Source of the DNA: Sulfurimonas sp. SAG-AH-194-L11
GTDB lineage: Bacteria; Campylobacterota; Campylobacteria; Campylobacterales; Sulfurimonadaceae
Direction of reading: 5' to 3'
Length of the DNA stretch: 63,980 nucleotides
Assembly: GCF_029215995.1 (NCBI RefSeq)
Contig: NZ_JAEMVB010000009.1
Coordinates: forward strand, 1-63,980
Part shown: piece after piece, positions 9,769-16,746 of the stretch
How the letters are laid out: every line of letters begins with the position of its first letter
Numbering within the stretch: the first letter of the stretch is position 1
Program-made: the position numbers and the translations under genes
The notes under the pieces: generated by a model
Database searches by the model: none
Seen by the model: only the letters and a program-made list of their open reading frames with translations
Told to the model about the DNA's origin: nothing

Positions 9769-10967
9769 TGTATATCCCATCCCCTTCAAAATATGACCCA
9801 GATGAAAATGGACACTTTGGAATCTTTGGTGGACGTTATGTTCCTGAAACACTTATGCCCGCCCTCCTTCGACTTAAAGAAGAGTACGAAGCAATACGGT
9901 TTGATGAAGATTTTTGGAAAGAAGTACACTACTACTTAAAAGATTATGTAGGACGACCTTCTCCTCTTTACTATGCAGAAAATATTTCGAAAGAACTTGG
10001 TGCAAAGATTTACCTTAAACGCGAAGATCTGAACCATACAGGTGCACACAAAGTTAACAATGTTATAGCACAAGGGCTTATGGCTAAACGCTTAGGCTAT
10101 AAAAAAATTATTGCTGAGACTGGTGCAGGACAGCATGGTGTTGCGACTGCTACTATCTGTGCGCTACTCGATTTAGAGTGTGAAATATTTATGGGTGCTA
10201 AAGATGTAGAGCGTCAAGAGCTCAATGTTTTTCGTATGAAACTTCTTGGTGCTAAAGTAAACTCAGTAGAGAGTGGCTCTCGTACGCTTAAAGATGCTAT
10301 GAATGATGCAATCCGTCATTGGGTTACACATGCCCGTGATACATTTTATATAATCGGCACAGTTGCAGGACCACATCCATATCCTATGATGGTAAGAGAT
10401 TTTCAAGCCATTATCGGATGGGAGGCCCGTGCTCAGATTTTAGAAAAAGAGAACCGTTTACCTGACCATGTTATCGCCTGTATTGGTGGTGGCTCAAACG
10501 CCATTGGTATGTTTCAGCACTTCTTAGAAGATGAGAGTGTTGAGTGCATCGGTGTTGAGGCTGGTGGACTTGGACTTGATACTGATAAACACGGTTGTTC
10601 ACTTGAAAAAGGTCGTCCAGGTGTCCTTCATGGTCAGATGAGCTACCTGCTTCAAGATGAAGATGGACAGATACTTGAAGCACACTCTATAAGTGCAGGA
10701 CTAGACTACCCTGGTATTGGGCCAGAGCATGCTTTTCATAAAGAAAATCTTAGTGTAAGTTATGGAAATGCAACTGATCAAGAAGCACTTGATGCTTTTG
10801 TATGGCTCTCGCAAAAAGAGGGAATCATTCCTGCATTTGAGTCTTCTCATGCGGTTGCTTACCTTAAAAAGATACCTAATATAAAAGATAAACTTATCAT
10901 AATCAACCTAAGTGGACGTGGTGATAAAGATATGATTCAGGCTAAAGATATACTTCATTTTGACTAA
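9768..10967 (+). CDS. trpB: Tryptophan synthase beta chain
   Basis: A 399-residue PLP enzyme condensing indole and serine to tryptophan. The PLP lysine is in [11 protein letters not shown], the phosphate loop in [12 protein letters not shown], and [14 protein letters not shown] and [13 protein letters not shown] are typical of TrpB1. It stands alone here without trpA or other trp genes, coupled to apt by a one-base overlap. The partner TrpA must be encoded elsewhere. Confidence 0.96.
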   Translation: MYIPSPSKYDPDENGHFGIFGGRYVPETLMPALLRLKEEYEAIRFDEDFWKEVHYYLKDYVGRPSPLYYAENISKELGAKIYLKREDLNHTGAHKVNNVIAQGLMAKRLGYKKIIAETGAGQHGVATATICALLDLECEIFMGAKDVERQELNVFRMKLLGAKVNSVESGSRTLKDAMNDAIRHWVTHARDTFYIIGTVAGPHPYPMMVRDFQAIIGWEARAQILEKENRLPDHVIACIGGGSNAIGMFQHFLEDESVECIGVEAGGLGLDTDKHGCSLEKGRPGVLHGQMSYLLQDEDGQILEAHSISAGLDYPGIGPEHAFHKENLSVSYGNATDQEALDAFVWLSQKEGIIPAFESSHAVAYLKKIPNIKDKLIIINLSGRGDKDMIQAKDILHFD

Positions 10968-10982
10968 AAAAGGAAAATACAG

Positions 10983-11366
10983 ATGCAAATAACTCCAAAT
11001 ATGGATATACAGACACAACTCAATGGCAAAAATTTAGATATAACACTCAAAGCAACAGGAACACTTACTCATCAAGACTATGAGATAATGGTTCCTATGC
11101 TTGGACAAGCAATTGGCGCGATAAAAGCAATACCTAACACAAAAGTAAATATGCTTCTTGATGCAACTGAGTTTACAGGTTGGGAAGCACAAGCTGCTTG
11201 GGATGACTTTAAATTTGGTATGACATATAAAGATATGTTTTTAAAAATTGCTATTGTTGGTACTAAAGAGTGGCAAGAGTATTTAGCGAAAATGGGTAAC
11301 TGGTTTATGGATGGAGAAGTAAAGTTTTTCTATGACTTAAATGAAGCTAAAGAGTGGATTAAGTAA
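10983..11366 (+). CDS. SpoIIAA-like (STAS-fold) small protein
   Basis: A 127-residue protein resembling the SpoIIAA-like/DUF3478 family. It has alternating strands and helices, with a central MLLDATEFTGWEAQAAWDD segment, KIAIVGTKEWQEYLAK and a C-terminal FYDLNEAKEWI typical of this group. Family members have a STAS/CRAL-TRIO-like fold but no agreed function. An AAAGGAAA site precedes the ATG. The next gene starts inside its last codons, implying co-translation with the hemolysin III-type protein. Confidence 0.75.
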   Translation: MQITPNMDIQTQLNGKNLDITLKATGTLTHQDYEIMVPMLGQAIGAIKAIPNTKVNMLLDATEFTGWEAQAAWDDFKFGMTYKDMFLKIAIVGTKEWQEYLAKMGNWFMDGEVKFFYDLNEAKEWIK

Positions 11367-12003
11367 AACTATCAATAATTTTACTCTTCCCGAAGAGATT
11401 TGGCATGCTATTACACATGGAGTAGGTCTTTTTTTCAGCTTAATTGGTTTAGTTGTTTTAATAGCCTATGCCACACTTAATGGCTCTACCTTAGCCATTG
11501 TTAGTTCTGCTATCTTTGGTACTACTTTAGTCATAATGTATGGCTCTTCTACTCTCTATCATGCACTCACTCACAAAAAACTCAAAGAAGTATTTCAAAC
11601 ATTTGATCACGCTTCTATTTATTTACTGATAGCTGGAACATATACCCCTATAACACTCTATCTTCTACAAGCTTATAGTTATGGGATGGAAATACTTTTA
11701 ACCGAATGGTTAACTGCTATTTTTGGAATTTATATGAAGTTTAAGTATCCTAAGCGTTTTGAGACACTTTCACTTATTTTATATGTACTTATGGGTTGGC
11801 TTATTGTTATCGCTATATCACCGTTACGAGAAGTTCTTGTGGATAATGGGTTTTATCTTTTAGTAGCAGGTGGTGTCACATATACACTGGGAGTTTACTT
11901 TTATATAAATGATTCAAAACCCTATTATCATGCAGTATGGCATCTTTTTGTTCTCGGAGGAAGTGTTTTCCATTATTTTATGATTTTACTCTATGTTATA
12001 TAA
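11341..12003 (+). CDS. Hemolysin III family (PAQR/TrhA-like) membrane protein
   Basis: A 220-residue protein with about seven membrane helices. Residues conserved in the PAQR/CREST superfamily are visible: WHAITHG near the N-terminus, the S-x3-H pair in YGSSTLYHAL, FDHASIYLLIAGTYTP, and two His in AVWHLFVLGGSVFHYF. These would bind a metal at the cytoplasmic side. In bacteria the family is linked to lipid/membrane fluidity homeostasis; haemolytic activity is historical. The ATG at 11341 overlaps the upstream gene by 26 bases; no alternative start lies before the conserved WHAITHG. Confidence 0.85.
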   Translation: MKLKSGLSKTINNFTLPEEIWHAITHGVGLFFSLIGLVVLIAYATLNGSTLAIVSSAIFGTTLVIMYGSSTLYHALTHKKLKEVFQTFDHASIYLLIAGTYTPITLYLLQAYSYGMEILLTEWLTAIFGIYMKFKYPKRFETLSLILYVLMGWLIVIAISPLREVLVDNGFYLLVAGGVTYTLGVYFYINDSKPYYHAVWHLFVLGGSVFHYFMILLYVI

Positions 12004-12076
12004 CTGACCATTCAAACTATGCTTAGTCCGTAAGGTCAGTTATATAAGTATTAAACACAAGAAGTCTAATACTTAT
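11997..12076. terminator. Two tandem stem-loops between convergent genes
   Basis: A perfect 13-base inverted repeat (11997-12009 with 12034-12046) begins over the hemolysin III stop codon. It is followed by a 10-base inverted repeat (12044-12053 with 12067-12076). The two stems share bases 12044-12046. They fill the gap before the end of tpx on the opposite strand and probably act as a bidirectional terminator, although uridine tracts are poor. Confidence 0.4.
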
Positions 12077-12083
12077 AAATAAT

Positions 12084-12644
12084 CTATATAGCGTCTAAAA
12101 CTGATTTAAAGTCTGGTGCTGTTGAAATTTCAGGAACAACTTGCTTATATGTCACCTTACCATTTTTGATGATGAAAATTACACGAGCTTCAACACCTTT
12201 TAAAATGCCATCTCCCATTAAAGTACCATAAGCATTTCCAAAAGATTTTGTTTGAAAATCACTAGCAACAGTAATGTTTTTAATCCCATGTGCAGCACAG
12301 TAACGCTTTCCTGCAAAAGGTAAATCCATCGAAATCACAGTAATTTGTACATTCTTTAAATTTGCAGCTGTTTCATTAAATGAACGAGCTTCCATATCAC
12401 AAATAGGTGTGTCTATACTTGGAACAACTACTAAAACTTGTGTTACTGATGTTTTGCCACCAACTACAACCTCTTTTAAATCACTTGTAACTAAAGTTAC
12501 TTCTGGTGCAGTATCACCTACATTTATTTTGTTACCAGACAACTTTACAGTTTTGCCTTTAAGTGTCACAGTTTCATCTGTTGGAGTTGCATTAAGTACT
12601 GATATACAAATCAATCCTGCAGATAAGATTTTAGAAATATTCAT
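12084..12644 (-). CDS. tpx: Thiol peroxidase (Tpx) with an N-terminal signal peptide
   Basis: A 186-residue atypical 2-Cys peroxiredoxin reducing H2O2 and alkyl hydroperoxides. The peroxidatic Cys82 is in PSIDTPICDMEARSFNE and the resolving Cys116 in DLPFAGKRYCAAHGI; their 34-residue spacing equals that of E. coli Tpx. About 19 extra N-terminal residues form a signal peptide (MNISK, then a hydrophobic core, then LNA-TP), so export to the periplasm is predicted. Typical Tpx is cytosolic and relies on thioredoxin; a periplasmic form would need another reductant. Monocistronic, divergent from pepA. Confidence 0.92.
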   Translation of the reverse strand: MNISKILSAGLICISVLNATPTDETVTLKGKTVKLSGNKINVGDTAPEVTLVTSDLKEVVVGGKTSVTQVLVVVPSIDTPICDMEARSFNETAANLKNVQITVISMDLPFAGKRYCAAHGIKNITVASDFQTKSFGNAYGTLMGDGILKGVEARVIFIIKNGKVTYKQVVPEISTAPDFKSVLDAI

Positions 12645-12795
12645 GTAATGAACCTTTGTATTTTTAATTTTAAAGATTCTATACGATAGCTGCTTTAATC
12701 CTCGTTAAAGCACTCTCTTTATAATCAAAAATAATTTTAGCTTGCTATTATCATACTTTAGCTATTATTTTTTAAAACTATATATGGAAAATATT

Positions 12796-14211
12796 ATGAA
12801 CATACAACTACTTAACCAAAATATTGCAGATGCAAAGAGTGACATCTCTTTAGTCTATTTAACACCAACACTTTTAAAGAAAAATAAAAATAAAAAAGCT
12901 CTTAAACTTGCAGGCTTTAAAGCTTCACAGGACTCTATCTGTTTTTTACATAATAAAAACACTCTTTTTTGTGGTCTTGAAACATTTGAAGCTGATGATG
13001 TAAGAAGTGTATCGGCTGTAGCTATTAAAGCTATAAAAAGTACAAAATATGAGAGTATGAATATTATCATTGATGATAAAAAACTCATTTTTGCTCTTGT
13101 TGAGGGTTTTATTCTTGGTGGCTATACTTATGAAACATACAAATCAAAAAAAGAGAAAGTAGCACTCAAAAATATCTCCCTTATCTACACAAAAGATGAC
13201 TACCAGTCAGCGATAAAGCTCTTTAGTGACGCTGTAATAGTTGCTGATGCAACCTGTTTTACACGCGACATCGTAAATACAACTCCTGAAGATTTAAACC
13301 CGCCCTCTTTTGCTAAACTAGCACGAAATCTTGCCAAAGAAAATGGACTTACATGTAAAATACTCAATGAAAAAGCACTTCTAAAAGAGAACTGTACTGC
13401 TATGCTTGCAGTCGGTCGTGCATCGTGCCATGAGTCTCAACTTATCCACCTTACTTATAAACCTGAAAATCCGAAAAAGATTATCAACCTCATAGGAAAA
13501 GGTCTTACCTATGATAGTGGTGGTCTCTCACTTAAATCTGGTACTTCAATGGTAACTATGAAAATGGATAAGGCGGGAGCTTGTGCAGTACTCGGTATTA
13601 TCAAAGCGGCTTCAGAGATGAAACTTGATGTTGAAATCCATGCATTTATCGGTGCAGTTGAAAATATGATTGGTGGTGATGCATACAAACCTGATGATGT
13701 TTTAGTATCTCGCAGTGGAAAGACTATAGAAGTTCGTAACACTGATGCAGAGGGACGTTTAGTTCTTGCGGATGTTTTAGACTATGCACAAGACAAAGTA
13801 AAAGCAGACTATATGTTTGACTTTGCAACATTAACAGGTGCTTGTATGGTAGCTTTAGGTCAGTACACAACTGGCGTTATGGGTCACTCCAGCAGACTTA
13901 AACACGACCTCAGTAAAGCCACATCAAACGCGGGAGAGTTAACATCTTCTCTTCCATTTAACAAGCATCTTAAAAAGCAGATTAAAAGTAGTATAGCTGA
14001 CATCTGTAATATCTCAAACAAACCCTATGGTGGAGCTATCACAGCAGGACTTTTTCTTGATGCTTTTATCAAAGAGGAAAACAAAGACAAATGGCTTCAT
14101 TTTGACATAGCAGGTTCCGCCTACACAGAATCTCCTTGGGATGTAAATGTATATGGTGGAACTGGTGCAGGAGTACGTTTCATGAGTGAATTTCTCAAAT
14201 CAATTAAATAA
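12796..14211 (+). CDS. pepA: Leucyl aminopeptidase (M17 family)
   Basis: A 471-residue cytosolic dinuclear metallopeptidase that removes N-terminal residues from peptides. The M17 metal/active-site motifs are present: GKGLTYDSGGLSLKSG with the catalytic Lys, KMDKAGA, and NTDAEGRLVLADVLDYA. I take the ATG at 12796, preceded by GGAAAATATT; an upstream TTG at 12742 would add 18 hydrophobic residues not seen in PepA. The stop overlaps the next start by one base. Confidence 0.95.
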   Translation: MNIQLLNQNIADAKSDISLVYLTPTLLKKNKNKKALKLAGFKASQDSICFLHNKNTLFCGLETFEADDVRSVSAVAIKAIKSTKYESMNIIIDDKKLIFALVEGFILGGYTYETYKSKKEKVALKNISLIYTKDDYQSAIKLFSDAVIVADATCFTRDIVNTTPEDLNPPSFAKLARNLAKENGLTCKILNEKALLKENCTAMLAVGRASCHESQLIHLTYKPENPKKIINLIGKGLTYDSGGLSLKSGTSMVTMKMDKAGACAVLGIIKAASEMKLDVEIHAFIGAVENMIGGDAYKPDDVLVSRSGKTIEVRNTDAEGRLVLADVLDYAQDKVKADYMFDFATLTGACMVALGQYTTGVMGHSSRLKHDLSKATSNAGELTSSLPFNKHLKKQIKSSIADICNISNKPYGGAITAGLFLDAFIKEENKDKWLHFDIAGSAYTESPWDVNVYGGTGAGVRFMSEFLKSIK

Positions 14212-14777
14212 TGATAATTTATATCCACGGTTTTGCTAGTAGTGGGCAAGGCACTAAAGCAACACTCTTTAGAGCGTACTTTAAGAGTCAAGGTGTAGAG
14301 TTTATAGCACCTTCACTCTCTACTATTCCCTCTCTTGCCTTAGACACACTACAACAGCTTATAGAGTCATACATACAACTAAACCAAAAAGTCTCACTTA
14401 TGGGTTCTTCTCTTGGCGGGTTTTATAGTATCTATCTCTCACAAAAGTATAATCTCAAAGCAGTTCTTATCAACCCCTCTATATTTCCTTACGACACTCT
14501 CAGTCATGTACCCTCACCTATGACAAACTTTTATGATGGTGCTAGCTTTGAGTGGAGACAAAAGCATTATGAAGCTTTAAGAGAGTATGAGGTCACAGGT
14601 GTAAATGAAGAGAACTTTATGCTACTACTCCAAACAGGTGATGAGTCACTCGACTACAGACATGCAGCACGGAAGTTCAAAAATGCAAGTCTAAATATAG
14701 AAGAAGGTGGAAGTCATAGTTATGAAGATATAGAAAGTAAGTTTAAAAATGTTGAGAAGTTCTTAGTTGAAGAGTAA
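14211..14777 (+). CDS. YqiA/YcfP-like alpha/beta-fold esterase
   Basis: A 188-residue small hydrolase of the UPF0227/YqiA type. It begins directly with the strand-oxyanion motif IIYIHGFASSGQGTKA, has the nucleophile elbow GSSLGGFYS, an acid in LLQTGDESLDY and a catalytic His in EGGSHSYED. E. coli YqiA hydrolyses short acyl esters; the physiological substrate is unknown. It is translationally coupled to pepA by a TAATG overlap. Confidence 0.88.
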   Translation: MIIYIHGFASSGQGTKATLFRAYFKSQGVEFIAPSLSTIPSLALDTLQQLIESYIQLNQKVSLMGSSLGGFYSIYLSQKYNLKAVLINPSIFPYDTLSHVPSPMTNFYDGASFEWRQKHYEALREYEVTGVNEENFMLLLQTGDESLDYRHAARKFKNASLNIEEGGSHSYEDIESKFKNVEKFLVEE

Positions 14778-14779
14778 AG

Positions 14780-15079
14780 TTACACTTCTTCTATGAGACA
14801 TCTAAGTGAAAAACCTTCTTTATTGGCTCTTTCTTCTACTATAGTTGCTTTTGTATCTGCTATCTCAAATGTATAAATCCCACAAATGGCTTCACCATCG
14901 CTCAAAATAACATCAGTAATAGCTTTTGCTTGTTCAAGGTCTTTATGAAAAATTTCCATAAGAATATAAACACAAAATTCCCATGAAATATATTTATCAT
15001 ATAGAATGGAGACTAAGTACATTTTTATTTCAACTTTTTTTATTTGTATACGAAATGGTTTTTCTATTGTTACTGGCAC
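14780..15079 (-). CDS. ClpS-like protease adaptor with altered N-degron pocket
   Basis: A 99-residue protein matching the ClpS core: YLVSILYDKYISWEFCVYIL, an FHKD segment, GEAICGIYTFEIADTKA and a C-terminal FSLRCLIEE. ClpS delivers N-end-rule substrates to ClpAP. Aligning by eye with E. coli ClpS, the residues that hold the substrate amino group change: Asn34 to Tyr27, Asp36 to Lys29, His66 to Leu59; only Asp35 (Asp28) remains. Start is GTG at 15079 with a very strong GAGGAGGAAACA site. It may have lost N-degron binding and act differently. Last gene of a three-gene minus-strand group. Confidence 0.75.
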   Translation of the reverse strand: MPVTIEKPFRIQIKKVEIKMYLVSILYDKYISWEFCVYILMEIFHKDLEQAKAITDVILSDGEAICGIYTFEIADTKATIVEERANKEGFSLRCLIEEV

Positions 15080-15139
15080 TGTTTCCTCCTCTAATATAAA
15101 GTTTTTATGTATTTTAACATTTTAGAAGTTGTTTTTTGT

Positions 15140-15283
15140 TTAATACCCTAACATTTCCCCTTCAATTATATTAAGGGACTCTTTTAAGGCAGACATAGCA
15201 TCTTCTTTCTTCTCTTGTATCTTTTCTAAAGCTAAGACACGTAAGCGCTCTAAGTATATCTCTAACTTCTGCTCATCAGTCAT
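15140..15283 (-). CDS. Small 47-residue charged helical protein
   Basis: A short ORF starting MTDEQKLEIYLERLRVL and ending in EGEMLGY, almost wholly predicted helix with many Glu, Lys and Leu. An AAGGAG ribosome site, overlapping the last codons and stop of the upstream ADP-ribosylglycohydrolase gene, lies 8 bases before the ATG, with 6 bases between the stop and this start, so the two genes are translationally coupled. I do not recognise the family. The good start signal and codon use support a real gene. Confidence 0.65.
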   Translation of the reverse strand: MTDEQKLEIYLERLRVLALEKIQEKKEDAMSALKESLNIIEGEMLGY

Positions 15284-15289
15284 AATGTT

Positions 15290-16354
15290 CTACTCCTTAA
15301 GTAGTGGTAGTTTAGCGAGTAAACCCTCACAGTAATCATACTGTTCGAGTGTCTCTAACCACTCTTTTTTTATACTATCAACTCCCCTATATGCACCAAG
15401 AACCATACCTATAGCGATAGAGCGAGAAGCGTTATCACCTCCGACCATTGCATTTGCTGCTAAAGCTTGATTCAGTCCATCTTCTTTATCAAAGTACTTC
15501 AGGATGAAGTAAACTGCTCCAGGGAGTGTTCCCTCAGTAGGACTAGCCTTACCAACACGTATAGGCTCAGAGCGACCTATATCCCAAAGTCTAGCCATAG
15601 AAGTGATAGCTAAATCATCAGCAAACTTCTCTTTATGTAGAGATGAGTTCCCGTCTGCTTCTTCTTTATACTTTGCAATAGCCTGAGTCACTTTACTCTG
15701 TATAAATGGGCTCATAGTTACAGCTACATTTTCTATAGCATCAGCTGGTGTTTCTCCGTTTATAACACGGAAAGTCACTCGTGCAAAAAACTCGCCACCT
15801 GAGAGTGCTTCTTCACTCTTATGTGTAAACATAGCTTTTCTTGCTACTGATGCAATCTCTTCTTCTGTGTCATAGTATGCATACGCAGCCACATGACGAA
15901 TAGCCATCGCGTTTGAGATACCACCAAGGTTAGCAACTGGGACACCTTGTTGAACTTGAGAGTATGTCTCTTTTGTCATAGTACATATCCATGAACCCCA
16001 ACCATTCTCAAAACGATTCATCCAGTGAGGAATTAATGCTTGCACATCAAACTCGCATTTAGGCTCACTCGTTGCTGCTAAATGCTCTAAAACTAAAATA
16101 TTGTAATCACCATAGTCAGTAGTACCACCCGCTTTTTTTCCCGGATGATAATTTCTCTCTCCCCAACCTATACCATGAGTTGTTCCACCCATCTGCTCAC
16201 CAGGACTCATAAACTTCTCTATGGGCTTACGACCATAAGCCTCATAAATCTTCTGTGCATCATACTCATAGTGGGAACCTAAACATAAGGCATCTCCAAC
16301 TATAGCACCATAAAATGCACCTTTTATCGCTTCTTTTTTTGAAATAGTATTCAT
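15290..16354 (-). CDS. ADP-ribosylglycohydrolase family protein
   Basis: A 354-residue all-helical, Mg-dependent hydrolase of the DraG/ARH family that removes ADP-ribose from proteins or small molecules. Characteristic pieces are GAFYGAIVGDALCLG at the N-terminus, the metal loop AGGTTDYGDYN, and GGDNASRSIAIGMVLGAYRG near the C-terminus with the second Asp ligand. No dinitrogenase reductase ADP-ribosyltransferase gene is nearby, so a nitrogenase role is not supported. It is the first gene of a group with the 47-residue and ClpS-like genes. Confidence 0.9.
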   Translation of the reverse strand: MNTISKKEAIKGAFYGAIVGDALCLGSHYEYDAQKIYEAYGRKPIEKFMSPGEQMGGTTHGIGWGERNYHPGKKAGGTTDYGDYNILVLEHLAATSEPKCEFDVQALIPHWMNRFENGWGSWICTMTKETYSQVQQGVPVANLGGISNAMAIRHVAAYAYYDTEEEIASVARKAMFTHKSEEALSGGEFFARVTFRVINGETPADAIENVAVTMSPFIQSKVTQAIAKYKEEADGNSSLHKEKFADDLAITSMARLWDIGRSEPIRVGKASPTEGTLPGAVYFILKYFDKEDGLNQALAANAMVGGDNASRSIAIGMVLGAYRGVDSIKKEWLETLEQYDYCEGLLAKLPLLKE

Positions 16355-16454
16355 TTATTATTACCTATTATTTTTTAAGAGAGTCTATCTAAGCAAAGAT
16401 ATATTTGAGATAGTGTTTTTATAATAGATATTTATTTTTAGAAATACTTTATGC

Positions 16455-16480
16455 TATAATAGTGAAAATCAAAAAAAGGA
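16455..16480 (+). promoter_or_regulatory. -10 box and ribosome site ahead of the metE leader ORF
   Basis: TATAAT at 16455-16460 preceded by TGC (extended -10) and followed about 12 bases later by AAAAAAGGAG (ending at 16480), 7 bases before the ATG at 16488. No good -35 box is visible, as is usual in this group of bacteria. The transcript would run through the leader ORF into metE. Confidence 0.5.
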
Positions 16481-16487
16481 GTATACA

Positions 16488-16682
16488 ATGGCGTTAAAAG
16501 ATTTACTACAGTTTAAACAAATTATGAACAGTTCTAAACCTTGCCTTTGTCATGCCTTTTTAACTATAAAGTCAAAACTTTCAGTGCTTTTAAATACATT
16601 TATTCCAAGATGTTCATATTATACTGTCTGTTTTGCATTTCGCCGTTCAGGTATCCACCCTCCTCTTTCTCTATCCTTATAA
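16488..16682 (+). CDS. Possible 64-residue leader ORF upstream of metE
   Basis: An ORF starting MALKDLLQFKQIMN with a strong AAGGAG site, ending 64 bases before metE. The first 14 residues look protein-like; the rest is rich in Cys, Ser, Phe and Arg and ends HPPLSLSL, which looks less like a folded protein. I see no run of Met codons that would make it a classical attenuator peptide, and no similarity that I recognise. It could be a regulatory leader peptide, a broken gene remnant, or part of a structured 5' RNA. No cobalamin-riboswitch B12 box was found here. Confidence 0.35.
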   Translation: MALKDLLQFKQIMNSSKPCLCHAFLTIKSKLSVLLNTFIPRCSYYTVCFAFRRSGIHPPLSLSL

Positions 16683-16746
16683 AAAACTAAAAACTATACA
16701 AAAATAAAATATTAGTCTTAAATGACGAAAAACAAAGGATATTGTA

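Noticed and set aside
15290..16354. Nitrogenase regulation (DraG) by the ADP-ribosylglycohydrolase
   Set aside because: No draT or nif genes are in the window, and the family is broad, so the specific function cannot be claimed.
16601..16684. Minus-strand ORF opposite the end of the metE leader ORF
   Set aside because: Short reading frame looked protein-like over about 25 residues but has no start codon with a ribosome site and no known similarity.
16380..16746. Cobalamin or SAM riboswitch upstream of metE
   Set aside because: I searched for the B12-box GCCACTG and SAM-I core elements and found neither; the region instead holds a translated-looking ORF.
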